Positions 20,314-31,326 of a stretch of 64,000 nt of DNA are shown here, in pieces. Position numbers and translations under genes: made by a program. This DNA comes from Phytophthora quininea (taxonomy: Eukaryota; Oomycota; Peronosporomycetes; Peronosporales; Peronosporaceae). The DNA lies in NCBI GenBank assembly GCA_011947345.1, contig JAAVTG010001008.1:124001-188000 (forward strand), read 5' to 3'. How positions within the stretch are numbered: position 1 is the first letter of the stretch; each line of letters opens with the position of its first letter. Below the pieces are notes generated by a model. That model saw only the letters and a program-made list of their open reading frames with translations. It had not been told where the DNA came from and did no database searches.

Positions 20314-21087
20314 CTCGACTCGTTTCGCCATACTGGGCTGACGAGGGTGGCAAGCCAGCAGATAGGTGTGGACTGGCACATGCCTTGAGCCGCGGTAGCT
20401 ACGGAGATTGAGGCGGGGCTGGCCTGGCGGTTGCACCGTTCGGATCGCGTACTTTGGGGGCCCATCGCCGCGCGAAAAGAAGAGGGCAGTGATGCATCCA
20501 ACTGCTCGGTCCGCGCCACTTTCCGCCTGATGGAGTTGCCGCTTGATTCGGTCGCCGCCGCGCCGGTCGGGCGTCGCCGTAGCGTGTCGAGGAGCGAATC
20601 TACCCAGTGCTATACGGAGCGTGGTGGTGGCTACGGCTGAGCTACAGCGGCCAGAGGCGCTGGACGACGCTATGATGCGGAGATTCCGGGCACCGCCGGG
20701 CGGATATGCCCGCGCACTTTGAAGCGACACAGAGACCGTGGAGGTGCGGCGGTGAAGACGGTCATGCTGGCGCGGGGCCAACTCGCGGCGCGCGAATCTC
20801 CACGGCAGTGGGACGGCGTTTGTGCGTGCTGAGACCGAGGCTGGCCGCTGTTGCCCAGGGCGAGTACGTCGCCGTCGCCTAGCTGTGAGCTGTTTCGCGG
20901 GCCGGCGCGAGTCCCGGCGTGGCGCGTGGGCTCGGCATCGACACTGCCTGCCCACATCGTCGCGAGCTCGAGCAGGCTCTTCAACGCAGCAGGATTAACG
21001 CGGATTAACGGTGTGAAGACCTCGCATGGACCGGGCGAATGCACTGTGTGGCGGGCGCTGTTGGCGGTTATCAGGTCAACTTGGCGC

Positions 21088-21851
21088 AAAGAACCTTTTT
21101 TATCGCAAGCAATTCCTGACAGATACCCTAAGCAGGGTGGCTCGTTGGGAATACTTGGCATTGCACCAGAGCGACTTTGGCGGACTCTTCGTAGCGTAGC
21201 GAAAGCTATGCTCTGTCAGATCTACTACGAAAAAGTGTCATGCATTCATACCCACTTCTTGGTGAAAGCCACGAAAAGCAGAAAGCATGAGAAGTCCGCT
21301 TGGAACGGAGCGCAAAATGCACTGGATAATGATAAGATATTCGTCAGAGCTCAATCCCGGCCACACCACGGTCCCGGTCTTGTAAACAACTAATCGCATC
21401 ACGTACAAATTCATATAGCTCGCGCTTGGTGAGATTTATGTTGCGGAGAATGACGAGATAAACACCACTGTGAACACTCGGGTTAAATTGCCTGGCGGGG
21501 CACGAGTGACCAGCCGCAGTTGATCAGCTACACAAGTAAATTGTAATGCTACCGCTGCAGGGGAAAAAGTTATGCCGTGCTACCATTTCGGAATGCCAGC
21601 TTTATCCCTTGCATTGAGATAACTCACCAGAAAGTGTATGTCGCTCTCCAAAGAACTCATAGTTTTTCGGGGAGTTCACTGTCGCCGGCCAACCTCGGCA
21701 GCAAGGTTCGCCTAGAGGTGTCTTTTAAAACAAAGGGAAAGCGTATGCGCCAAAGTTTGCAGCACGACAGAGCAACCTGCAATGGGATCCACACCAGCGA
21801 CTGCAGTCAGCTCGGTTCCTTCCACTTCGATTTGTATAGGCCCTTCTCACG
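21088..21851. other. Spacer of the inverted duplication
   Basis: 764 bp of unique DNA between the arms. Frames run across the arm borders (for example 21577-22533) but show no protein-like composition. A TTCGTAGCGTAGCGAAAGC stretch near 21190 is partly self-complementary. No gene supported. Confidence 0.7.
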
Positions 21852-22618
21852 GCGCCAAGTTGACCTGATAACCGCCAACAGCGCCCGCCACACAGTGCAT
21901 TCGCCCGGTCCATGCGAGGTCTTCACACCGTTAATCCGCGTTAATCCTGCTGCGTTGAAGAGCCTGCTCGAGCTCGCGACGATGTGGGCAGGCAGTGTCG
22001 ATGCCGAGCCCACGCGCCACGCCGGGACTCGCGCCGGCCCGCGAAACAGCTCACAGCTAGGCGACGGCGACGTACTCGCCCTGGGCAACAGCGGCCAGCC
22101 TCGGTCTCAGCACGCACAAACCCCGTCCCACTGCCGTGGAGATTCGCGCGCCGCGAGTTGGCCCCGCGCCAGCATGACCGTCTTCACCGCCGCACCTCCA
22201 CGGTCTCTGTGTCGCTTCAAAGTGCGCGGGCATATCCGCCCGGCGGTGCCCGGAATCTCCCGCATCATAGCGTCGTCCAGCGCCTCTGGCCGCTGTAGCT
22301 CAGCCGTAGCCACCACCACGCTCCGTATAGCACTGGGTAGATTCGCTCCTCGACACGCTACGGCGACGCCCGACCGGCGCGGCGGCGACCGAATCCAAGC
22401 GGCAACGCGGAAAGTGGCGCGGACCGAGCAGTTGGATGCATCACTGCCCTCTTCTTTCGCGCGGCGATGGGCCCCCAAAGTACGCGATCCGAACGGTGCA
22501 ACCGCCAGGCCAGCCCCGCCTCAATCTCCGTAGCTACCGCGGCTCAAGGCATGTGCCAGTCCACACCTATCTGCTGGCTTGCCACCCTCGTCAGCCCAGT
22601 ATGGCGAAACGAGTCGAG

Positions 22619-22634
22619 CCATTCCGCAATCTGC
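22619..22634 (+). promoter_or_regulatory. Oomycete-type core promoter of the right phosphate transporter
   Basis: CCATTCCGCAATCTGC, 112 bp before the ATG at 22746, fits an oomycete initiator followed by a CAATTT-like flanking element. Confidence 0.5.
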
Positions 22635-22745
22635 TCGGCCAAGCTCGAGTCCCCTGTCCCAAAGAGAGAAAGAGCCCCTTTCTCGACCAAGTAAAATACA
22701 CACAGCAAGCACCAGCAGCAGCAGCAGCGAGCAAGCGAGACAGCG

Positions 22746-24344
22746 ATGGCCGAGGTGACGCAGTCCCCGACCAACAAGCGCTTCGACGCGCTCAGCGCGC
22801 TGGACAACGCCAAGTTCTCCAAGGCGCACGTCAAGGCCATCCTCGTGGCCGGCTCGGGCTTCTTCGTCGACTCGTACGACAACTTTGTGATCGGCCTCAT
22901 GGTGCCCATGATCGCCTACGAGTACTTTGGCAAGTCGAGCCTCACGACGCGCGCCGACGGCTGGGTCAAGGCCGCGTCCTCGTACGGCAACGCCGTGGGC
23001 CAGATCTCCTTCGCCATCCTCGGCGACATCCTCGGCCGCAAGCGCATCTACGGCATCGAGCTCATGGTGCTCATCGCCGGCGCGCTGCTGTGCGCGTTCG
23101 CGGCCTGGCCCGTCAACGGCGAGGGCAACAACCTGCTCATCATGCTCAGCATTTGGCGCTTCGTGCTGGGTGTCGGCATCGGTGGCGACTACCCCGTCTC
23201 GGCCGTCATCACCAGCGAGTTCGCGTCCTCCAAGCGCCGCGGCACCATGATCGCCACGGTCTTCGCCATGCAGGGCATCGGCATCATCTGCGCCGCCATC
23301 GTCACCATCATCGTGCTGGCCGCCGCCAAGGACAGCATCCTCGAGCACGGCGCGTCCTCGCTCGGCTACTGCTGGCGCTCGCTCGCGGCTTTCGGCGCCA
23401 TCCCAGCGCTGGCTGCCGTCTACTGGCGGCTCAAGATCCCCGAGACCCCGCGGTACGCCATGGACGTGCTCGGCGACGACGACGAAGGCGCGCGCGCCGC
23501 CACGCAGTTCCTGGCCTCGGACAAGCTCACCACCGACATGTACACCCGCGGCGGCGGCAAAGACCACTCGGGCTTCTTCTCCAACTTCTCGTACTCGTTC
23601 CGGACCTACTTCAACAAGTGGGCCAACCTTAAGGTGCTCATCGGCTGTGCCGCCGCCTGGTTCTTCCTCGACATCGGCTACTACGGCACGTCACTCAACA
23701 CGAGCGTGGTGCTCGAGATCATCGGCTACGGCACCCCGTCCACCGAGGGCAACCAGAAGATCTACGACGACCTGTGGAACCGCTCGGTGGGCACGGCCAT
23801 CATCAATCTGGCCGGCACGGTGCCCGGCTACTGGTTCACCGTCTACTTCGTGGACAAGTGGGGTCGCAAGCCCATCCAGTACATGGGCTTCGGGCTGCTC
23901 ACGCTGCTCTTCCTCTTCATGGCCATCTTCTTCCACGAACTCAAGAACAACTCCACGGCCGTGTTCGTCGTCATGTACGCCTTCGCGCAGTTCTTCTTCA
24001 ACTTCGGCCCCAATGCCACCACCTTCATCATCCCGGCCGAGGTCTTCCCCACGGCGGTGCGCTCCACGGGCCACGGCATCTCGGCCGCGTCGGGCAAGGT
24101 GGGCGCCATCATCGCCGCGCAGTGCTTTGCGGTGATCGCCAAGGGCTCCTTCGGCTTCAAGGGCGTGCTCTACATCTTCGCGGCCTGCTGCTTCTTCGGA
24201 CTGCTCTTCTCCTTCTGGGTGCCGGAGACCAAGAACCTGACGCTCGAGGAGCTCAGCAACCTGCACGGTGAGGACGACGCCGATGACACCGAGGCCGGCA
24301 AGGGCTACAAGGCCGCCCAATCCCCAGGGCTTGCCGTCAACTAG
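22746..24344 (+). CDS. Proton-coupled phosphate transporter (PHO84/PHT1 family), right copy
   Basis: Intact 532 residues, nearly identical to the copy at 18590. Same major-facilitator layout: N-terminal cytosolic stretch (MAEVTQSPTNKRFDALSALD), first helix with DSYDNFVIGLMVPMI, the GGDYPVSAVITSEF signature, long central loop, and C-terminal acidic tail (HGEDDADDTEAGKG). Both copies keep the same upstream 900 bp, so both should respond to the same signals; two copies could raise uptake capacity under phosphate limitation (inference). It is tail-to-tail with the complete CNX1-like gene. Confidence 0.95.
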   Translation: MAEVTQSPTNKRFDALSALDNAKFSKAHVKAILVAGSGFFVDSYDNFVIGLMVPMIAYEYFGKSSLTTRADGWVKAASSYGNAVGQISFAILGDILGRKRIYGIELMVLIAGALLCAFAAWPVNGEGNNLLIMLSIWRFVLGVGIGGDYPVSAVITSEFASSKRRGTMIATVFAMQGIGIICAAIVTIIVLAAAKDSILEHGASSLGYCWRSLAAFGAIPALAAVYWRLKIPETPRYAMDVLGDDDEGARAATQFLASDKLTTDMYTRGGGKDHSGFFSNFSYSFRTYFNKWANLKVLIGCAAAWFFLDIGYYGTSLNTSVVLEIIGYGTPSTEGNQKIYDDLWNRSVGTAIINLAGTVPGYWFTVYFVDKWGRKPIQYMGFGLLTLLFLFMAIFFHELKNNSTAVFVVMYAFAQFFFNFGPNATTFIIPAEVFPTAVRSTGHGISAASGKVGAIIAAQCFAVIAKGSFGFKGVLYIFAACCFFGLLFSFWVPETKNLTLEELSNLHGEDDADDTEAGKGYKAAQSPGLAVN

Positions 24345-24557
24345 CTGTAGTCCTGTGCAGCGACGTCTACACCACCTATTACTCTTACAGCGAAAGAAGT
24401 CACCACGACGAGCGCAGTAGTAGCTAGCTGATAAACGTATTCCTTACTACGCGGCTCACTGTCCTGCAGCGCGAGTCTGTCCTTAAAAGGAAACACAAGT
24501 TGAATGGAGTTAGCACTTCGGCAGCATCCCCCGAAGAAGTAGGCGAGTCCGACCGTG

Positions 24558-26726
24558 TTACGTGTACAGACTGGACGGGTCGGCTCGATGGTGCTCGTGC
24601 GGCACGTCGCGCACGAGATGCAGCGCGTGTGGCAGCACCTCGGCAATGGCGGAAAAGTTCTCGACGACCGCCTTGGGTTTGCCCGGCAGGGTCACGATCA
24701 GGGTGTTCTTGCGGATGCCAGCCACTGGGCGCGACAGCACCGCCTTTGCCGTGATCTTCAGCGAGCTCTGCAGCATCGCAATGGGGAACCCTGGGATCTC
24801 CTTGTCCAAGACTGCCTTGACAGCTTCAGGAGTCACATCGCGTGGACTGAAACCGGTTCCGCCCGACGTCAAGATCAAGTCGACAGCATCCGAATCGGCC
24901 CACCCGGTCACAGTAGCCTGGATTTGGTCAATGTCGTCTGGAACAACCTGAGTGGCAACGACGTCCACTTGCACCCCGTGAACTTGCCGAAGAGCATCAA
25001 CCATCGCAGGCCCGCTAAGGTCCTTCGACGTTCCAGCGGACACCCGGTCGCTGATCTGTTAGAACAGTAGAACACATGACGCAAAATGTCAACAGTTTAG
25101 GCTTGATAAACAGCAAACTCGCACATACGCGCACCGTTAGTAGTCCAGCGCGAAAACCTTTAGTGGCGACATTGGGTTGCTCCTTTGTCGGCACATTAGT
25201 TTTCAGCATTGGCGCGCCAGAGATCGTAGCATTTTGGAAGGTGCTATTAAGCATGAGTGCCGGAACTGCATCGCCGTCACGTACTTCAGTGCCAGTTGGG
25301 AGGTATAGTAAAGCATTCGCATTGCGACAACTTCCAAAGTAAAACTGTTAGCAGTCGATGATAATCGTTAGCCAACAAACACCAAAACGCACCTCAGCAA
25401 GCGAGAGCTAATTTGTCGACCTGTGCTAGTGGCGACGAATTTGTGATGCTTAACATCCCACGCGAGGGTCGCGCGGTGGTACTCTGGTCGTTCAGCATCC
25501 AGCTTGATCGGGTGCGTCAACGTCGCGGAAACCTTGGTATGACGACACTTTGGAACGGGGAAACCACGAAGTCTGCGCAGGGCTGGATGGACGAGCAAGT
25601 GACACGTCGTGAAGGAACTCACAGGGTTCCCTGGGAGCGCGAACACCAGTTTCTTTTGCCATGCACTGTTAGCGTAGCGAATGTGGTGGGCTTGCCTGGC
25701 TTCATCATCAGCCGTCCAAAATGAACAGTGCCCTTTTCCTCCAGCAGGGGTTTAACTAAATCATGTTCTCCCATGCTTACACCACCGCTCGTGATTAAGA
25801 CGTCAACCTTCTCGAGCGCATCGAAAATGGTAACCCTCAACGCCCCCTTGCTATCGCTGCAAACACCCAGATTAACAGTCTTGCATCCCCATCCAGCGAG
25901 CAGTGACAACAGCATGGGTCGATTGCTATCTCGGATTTTCCCAGGCGTCGTTGCACCTTGGAACGCTTCAACAAGCTCACTCCCAGTCGATAGCACACCT
26001 ACAACAGGTCGGCGATGCACCATCAATTCAGTAACTCCAGCCGTAGCAAGGAGTCCGATCTCCGCCGACGTCACCAACTCGTGAGCATCCACGAGCAGCT
26101 CTCCTGGACTGATGTCCGATCCAATGGGACGAATATTTTGCCCTGCTTTCACCGCCTTGAGAATGTTGACAGCCACCTCGCGAGGCGAATCCTCACTCCC
26201 GTCAACTGCACTGGTGTCTTCAATCTTCACCACCGCATTTGCTCCATCCGGGACGGGAGACCCCGTCGTAATGTACGACACTTGGCCAGACTTAAGTTCA
26301 CTTGCAGGCATATTCCCCGCTGCAATACGCTCCACTACCGGAAACTAGAAGACAATAAAAATCAACATTAAGCCTTGCCACGTCATGTGTCAATGTTTTC
26401 AGCCAACCTACCGTGCCCACTCCGTCCGCAGCGACCACCGCATATCCATCCATAATGGAAGCTCGGAACGGCGGTAGTGGTTCCTACGTACATCGCAAAA
26501 TAAGTAACTGTATAAAAGAAATATCTTTCTTGTATCGTACGATGCTGTGCACGGACTCGGCCAGCACGTAGTCGCTGGCTTCGTAGGCCTCGACTTTCAC
26601 CGCTTCCAGTGGCTGCGTCTGCTGTAGCACCAACTCCACCGCGTCCTCCACCCTCAGCATGTCATAGGCACTCTCCCGTCTCGTGGCGGACACTCCTTCC
26701 TTCCCGCAATCGCAGTCATAGCTCAT
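24558..26726 (-). CDS. CNX1/gephyrin-like molybdenum cofactor biosynthesis protein (MoeA-like E domain then MogA-like G domain)
   Basis: Bifunctional enzyme of the last steps of molybdenum cofactor synthesis: adenylylation of molybdopterin (G domain) and molybdate insertion (E domain). Start MSYDCDCGKEG at 26726. E-domain marks: MDGYAVVAADG, TTGSPVPDGANAVVKIED, VLSTGSELVE, DVLITSGGVSMGEHD, FALPGNPVSS. G-domain marks: ISDRVSAGTSKDLSGP, LTSGGTGFSPRDVTPEA, LPGKPKAV. Introns fit at 26540-26484, 26411-26345, 25392-25331 and 25134-25056. One frame break at about 25655 in an AAAA run (GKxKKLVFALPGNP). The order E-G is that of plant Cnx1, not animal gephyrin (G-E). Divergent from the SelT gene (80 bp). 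Needed for nitrate reductase, sulfite oxidase and xanthine dehydrogenase. Confidence 0.9.
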
Positions 26727-26805
26727 CTTGAAAAGTGATGAAAAAAGGTGCTTTATTACAAAAGTGTTCAATAGAAACGAAATTGACCGAGGGAGTGTGA
26801 CGAGG

Positions 26806-27621
26806 ATGACGTCTCTGCTGCTGCGCTTGCTGCTGCTTGCGGGTCTTCTAGTGAGCGTCGCTAGTTCCGCAGCCAAAGAAGCCGAGTCCGTGTTCGATGC
26901 CGAGGCGGTAGCGCAGCAGAACGAGGCGACGAAGGCCAAGAACCTGCAGAGAGACGTCGCCGACGACCAGGTGCGGGTCTTGTACTGCACGTCCTGCGGC
27001 TACGAGGCCAATTTCAACCAGGTCAAGCAGTATCTGGAGGAGACCTTCCCGCACCTGGTGGACCGCGTGTATGGCTCCAACTACGACGTGGACCCCGCCA
27101 AGAAAATGCTGTCCCAGGCCATCAACGTGGCGCAGGCCACGGCCATGATCCTGCTGGTGTTCGGGGAATATGTAAGTCGGGGAATTCGCGGTAAATTAGG
27201 GAGGTTAGTGGTGGTTGACGGTGTGGTGTTGCTGCAGTTGCTACCGGCGGTGGGGATCAGCACGTCGATGCTGCAGTGGTCGCTGAACAACCGCATCCCG
27301 TCCTTCTTCATCGTGCTGTTCATGGGGTCGCTGGCGAGCTCACTCACGGCGTCGGGGGCGTTCGAGATCTACTTCAATGGTGATGGCGGTGTCATTGCTG
27401 TGGGTATGGAGAGCTATTTGCTGACGGGGATGTTTTGAACTGGCAGACGACCTCATCTTTTCCAAGCTGCAGATGGACCGCTGGCCGACGCTGTTGGTGC
27501 GTTGGTGGAGTTGTGTTGGCAGTACGTATCCTTATCTAATGGTGCTTTTGAATCGTGTTGCCAACAGGAGCTCACCAACGCCATTCGCGAGCACGGACAA
27601 CTGGAGACCATTTCTGCTTGA
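26806..27621 (+). CDS. SelT-family redox protein, cysteine form
   Basis: Thioredoxin-fold endoplasmic reticulum membrane protein of the Rdx/SelT family. Signal peptide MTSLLLRLLLLAGLLVSVAS, then VRVLYCTSCGYEANFNQV, where the usual selenocysteine of the CxxU motif is Cys (CTSC). A hydrophobic segment and the family-specific STGAFEI-like end (TASGAFEIYFN) follow. Introns at 27172-27237, 27380-27446 and 27497-27567 join FGEY-LLPAVG, YFN-D-DLIFSKL and PTL-LELTNAIREHG, ending ETISA at the TGA at 27619. The exon ends are therefore well supported by homology with vertebrate SELENOT. Confidence 0.87.
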
Positions 27622-27738
27622 GGCTGCACCTGCCGCGCGCGTTCAAAACTCAGAGTTGATGTATTGCCAAATTCATGGACTAGTCGCGCACGGATGTGCT
27701 TCTTGTTTGTTTGAAAACTACGGTGCCTTGGGGTTGTC

Positions 27739-28017
27739 CTAGACTCGCTGTGGCGACCCGGCCTTTCCGCGTTGAGGTGTCAACGGCTTCATGAGGACAG
27801 GAACGGCGACAATCTCGCGTGGAGGTGACGAGTTGCTCTGTCGGCGAGAACTGTCGGGCGATCTCTGCAGCGTGTACGTCGAGTCGGGCTTTGCGCAGCA
27901 GGAAAAGCCCCGCTCTCCACAGCAACAAGTAGCGCACCGATCACACGCAGGTCGACACGTGACATCGCATACTGTCATAGAGCACCCCGCGCAGATTGCC
28001 CTGCAGCATTCGTCCAT
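27739..28017 (-). CDS. Cysteine-rich small protein (cluster member 1)
   Basis: 92 residues, intronless. 13 cysteines fall in the first 43 residues (MDECCRAICAGCSMTVCDVT... ATCCCGERGFSCC); the rest is Ser/Pro-rich and cysteine-free. No signal peptide. It is the first of eight Cys-rich genes on the minus strand between 27.7 and 38.7 kb. Its tail (SSPPREIVAVPVL) weakly resembles those of the genes at 35.7 and 37.9 kb. Dense N-terminal cysteines suggest S-acylation or metal binding; neither is shown. Confidence 0.5.
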   Translation of the reverse strand: MDECCRAICAGCSMTVCDVTCRPACDRCATCCCGERGFSCCAKPDSTYTLQRSPDSSRRQSNSSPPREIVAVPVLMKPLTPQRGKAGSPQRV

Positions 28018-28847
28018 GGCTCTGGTGTTGGCTCGATGCTCGCGATTTGAGCGGGTGAGCGCGTCCGTCGGCGAGTTCTCTTGTCGTTGTCGTTATCCCA
28101 ATTCTGAGGCCTGTGCAGCATGTGGACAGGAGAATCCATCTGGAACAGTTTGAAAGCGCTGGACTTGAGGATGGATACTGGGCGGGCTTAGTTTTGTCGT
28201 GTTGCTGCTTACCCGATCCAAGGTGCTCAACAGCCTTGACCTCGCACTCAAAACATCGATCACTGGGCCTACCTGCCCAGATTTAGCCAGCATGTTCGGT
28301 GGTTCCAGAGCAACGGATCAGCAAGTGCTTCTTCCTCCCCGCGCCAAAGGGAACTGGACCACGACCGACATAGTCGAGTTCAAGGTTGTTAACGGAGCAG
28401 ATCCTTCAAGGTGATCAGTGATAACAACAACAACGTTGATGTTGCAAGGCTAGCAAAACATATACCTCGCAGAGCTGCTCCGCACAAGACGAACTTAACT
28501 TCTCGCCTCGTGCGGCATTCTCGGTTCCCATCTCGCACATCAAGTTGAACTCAGTTTGAAAGACAACTTCGAGAGCTATTCGAGATGATGTTGGACTTCT
28601 TGCGCTGTCAACAAGTGATCAGGACTCGTTGACTCAAAATGGCCGCCCGATGTCCTCTGCTGGTGGTCATGGCCCCGGTCGTCTAGCGAGGCAACTCGCC
28701 GCTGACTGCCATACAAGCAAGTGCACTCACGCATCAATTGACACGCAAGCAAGACCAACTTCAACATGAACATCAATTGCCAAAAGCTCTCTCGCCGCAC
28801 TCACTTCCCAACTCGACCCGCTTGAGCGAGAGCTCTTGTTCCTCTCT
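28018..28847. other. Intergenic region upstream of the first acyl-CoA synthetase gene
   Basis: No supported gene. A CACTCACTTCCCAACTC stretch at about 28797-28813 is a plausible initiator for the synthetase gene starting at 28848. Confidence 0.45.
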
Positions 28848-30881
28848 ATGATGTTGACAAAGCGTCTGCTGCGTCTGGCGTCCCAGCGCTCTGCTCCGTT
28901 GCAGCGCTTCGCGCCCACCGCCGGTCGCTCCTGGGCGGCGCCGTAGCCCAACAAGTGACGTTCTCGCGCGGTATCACCACCCCGAGCTTGCCCAACTTTT
29001 CGTCGTCCGCGGTCGCCGAGCACGTGGCGAACCTGCCAGACCCCGGGACGAGTTCGTCTCGATCGTGCACAAGTCCCCGCACGAAGACATTACCATCCCC
29101 AACCACACGGTGTGGGAGGTGGCCGAACGCCAGTCCCGAGTCAACGGCGACAAGACCGCTTTCGTCTGCGGGGTCACCCACCAGCAGATCACCTTCCGAG
29201 AACTCTTTAGTGGAGCTCGGCGGCTGGCCGGCGCTTTGGCCCGGGACGGCGTCCGCAAGGGCGACACGGTTGTGGTGCACTCGTTCAATTGTATCGAGTA
29301 TCCGATGGTCGTCTTGGCCCTGACCGGAATGGGGGTCGTGTGCTCGCCGTCGTCGCCGTTGTTCGTTCCGAACGAGTTGGCCTACCAACTCACTCACTCC
29401 AGAGCAAACTACTTGATTACCCACAAGCAGTTGGTGGGGGTAGCTGTGGAAGCGGCCGAAATGGCAGGGCTCAAGGCTTCTGCCATCTACACAATGGGAA
29501 GTACCGAAGCGACCGACACGCTGGATTTGAAGAGCGTCAAGTACGTGTGTGTTCATGGAGAAGAACACAACCGGTAGTAGAGCTTGCTAACTTGTTGGTG
29601 TGTCCCTCCCTCCTGCAGTGAGATGGCCACTCAGACCGAGTACGACTTTTTCTACCAGCGAGTGGATCCAAACCTGAAGCTCATGCTGCCGTTCTCGAGC
29701 GGCACGACCGGAAACCCCAAGGGAGTGAGTCTGAGCGCTAGGAACCTCCTGGCAAACGCGCTGCAGGTGTCTCATGTGGAGCCTGACGGAGACAACTTCC
29801 TGGGCCTTGTGCCGTTCTTCCACATCTACGGTATGATGTTGATCCACCTGAGCATCCTGCAGGGCAAGTCCATTGTGACGTTGCCTCGATTCATGCCGGA
29901 CACCTTCCTCAACGCACTGGCAAAGTACAAGGTACGTGCAACAACCAATATCCACGAAATTGCTCGAATGACGCGGCGTTATTGACACCTTGCATTCCTC
30001 TTGACTACTGCAGATCCGAACGGCGCACATTGCTCCACCGGCAGTGTTGTTCCTCGCACATCATCCGCTGGTTGACGAGTTCGATCTGTCGTCCACGGAG
30101 TTTGTCGTTTCTGGCGGTGCTCCGATCGGCAAACAAGTCGAGGGCCTCGTCAACAAACGCCTGGGGCTCCATGTGAAGCAGATTTACGGCATGACGGAGC
30201 TGTCCCCGGCAGTTAACTACGGCGAGGACCACACACGCAAGCCGGTTAGCTGAGCTTGGATGAATCCCACCTGTAGAGAAGTCCCCGAAACGCTGACATT
30301 CTTGTGGTGGCTCATAGGGAAGTGCTGGACGACTCGTGCCGAACACGGAGCTTCGTGTCCGCTGCATGAGCACTGACAAAGACTTGCCGCCGAACCAGGA
30401 GGGCGAGCTACTATATCGAGGACCCCAGGTCATGCTGGGCTACGAAAACAACCACGAAGCCAACCAGAGCATCTTTACCGAGGACGGATTTCTTCGGACG
30501 GGCGACATCGGCTACATTGACGAAGACGGCTTTGTGTTTGTCATCGACCGCGCCAAGGAACTCATCAAGTATAAGGGTCACCAGGTCGCCCCTGGAGAAC
30601 TGGAAGACGTGCTGAACAATCATCCTGCAATCGCTGACTGTTGCTGCGTGCGCGGGCAGAACGAGATGGGCGAAGAGATCCCCAAAGCCTTTGTGGTGCT
30701 GAAGGATTCGGACTGCCCCACGCGACCCACCCCACAGGACATCATGGACTACGTGGCTCAGCAAGTCGCTCCTTTCAAGAAGGTGCGCGAGGTGCAGTTC
30801 ATCGATGCGATCCCGAAGAACGCGTCGGGCAAGATGCTGCGTCGCAGACTGCAGGAGCGCGAAAACCGTCTGCACGCCTAG
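28848..30881 (+). CDS. 4-coumarate-CoA-ligase-like acyl-CoA synthetase with mitochondrial-type presequence
   Basis: ANL-family enzyme that activates a carboxylic acid to its CoA thioester through an acyl-adenylate. The ATP-binding signature is LPFSSGTTGNPKGVSLSARN, with YGMTELSPAVNYG, RTGDIGYIDEDGFVFVIDR and the C-terminal catalytic Lys region PKNASGKMLRR. The N-terminus (MMLTKRLLRLASQRSAPLQR) is a good mitochondrial presequence. Introns at 29541-29618, 29932-30013 and 30245-30317 occupy the same positions as in the paralogue at 33.1 kb. Two frame breaks (about 28934 and 29046, both GGG runs) need one base each. Substrate cannot be read from sequence: 4CL-like enzymes include phenylpropanoid and fatty acid ligases. 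Confidence 0.88.
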
Positions 30882-31059
30882 GGAAGGAGGCGGAGGAAGC
30901 GGTCGAGAGGTGAGGAAGTGGTTCTTGTTGCGTGGTTTGTTATGACATTAGGGATAACAGCGCGAATGAAGCGTGCTTGAGTGAAGTCGTATTGAATTCC
31001 CGTACCCTCTTCGTTCGAGGCTGGTGTAGAGATTGTTGTTATTGTACGGAAGTCGTTAT

Positions 31060-31272
31060 CTAGTGTCGACCGTAGTGTCCGCGGTGGCGACGTGGTGGTG
31101 GCGGTCCTCGCTGCACGACAACCGGGTTCACATATACGACGCGTTGCGGCGGAGGCGGTCGACGGTGATAGTCATCGCGACGATCGTTGCCACCACAGCA
31201 GCAACAGGCAGTCAACGACCCGCAGAGACAGCAACCAACGTCGTCGCACGGGAGGCAGATTGGGATGCACAT
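31060..31272 (-). CDS. Cysteine-rich MCIPIC / VVYV-tail small protein (cluster member 2)
   Basis: 70 residues, intact. N-terminus MCIPICLPCDDVGCCLCGSL then TACCCCGG, followed by a charged hinge (NDRRDDYHRRPPPP) and a tail QRVVYVNPVVVQRGPPPP ending in Arg/His/Gly. It is convergent with the synthetase gene ending at 30881 and is a close relative of the gene at 35179. An initiator-like element lies 38-54 bp upstream. I do not recognise a named family; the Cys block resembles a reversed CYSTM (cysteine-rich tail-type) arrangement. Confidence 0.7.
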   Translation of the reverse strand: MCIPICLPCDDVGCCLCGSLTACCCCGGNDRRDDYHRRPPPPQRVVYVNPVVVQRGPPPPRRHRGHYGRH

Positions 31273-31309
31273 TTTTTTGTCGTCCTTGACGAGTTCTGCT
31301 GCTTGGGAT

Positions 31310-31326
31310 GCAAATTGCAGAGTGGA
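31310..31326 (-). promoter_or_regulatory. Core promoter-like element of the Cys-rich gene at 31060
   Basis: On the minus strand TCCACTCTGCAATTTGC, close to the oomycete initiator plus CAATTT element, 38 bp before the ATG. Confidence 0.5.

Larger units (their letters stand above)
18132..21087. repeat. Left arm of a ~2.95 kb inverted duplication
   Basis: This arm is the reverse complement of 21852-24802 with only scattered differences. Outer homology ends exactly inside AGGAGATCCC (18132), inner homology ends at TTGGCGC (21087). It holds a phosphate transporter gene with its upstream region and, at the outer end, the last part of a CNX1-like gene. Differences noticed: an in-frame 3-bp deletion in the transporter, several single-base indels and substitutions upstream, and a small insertion near 20531. 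Confidence 0.95.
21852..24802. repeat. Right arm of the ~2.95 kb inverted duplication
   Basis: Reverse complement of 18132-21087. It begins at GCGCCAAGTTGACC and ends at GGGATCTCCT inside the last exon of the CNX1-like gene. Because that gene continues intact beyond the arm, this side is the likely donor. Confidence 0.95.

Noticed and set aside
19302..20519. Long frames antisense or out of phase to the phosphate transporters (also 22436-23632, 22521-23567, 19367-20341)
   Set aside because: GC-rich shadow frames with His/Arg/Gly low complexity; the sense frame has clear family homology and membrane segments.
21577..22533. 318-residue frame running from the spacer into the right arm
   Set aside because: Arg/Ala/Pro/Ser-rich, mirrored partly in the left arm only because the DNA is duplicated; overlaps the transporter promoter and lacks any recognisable motif.
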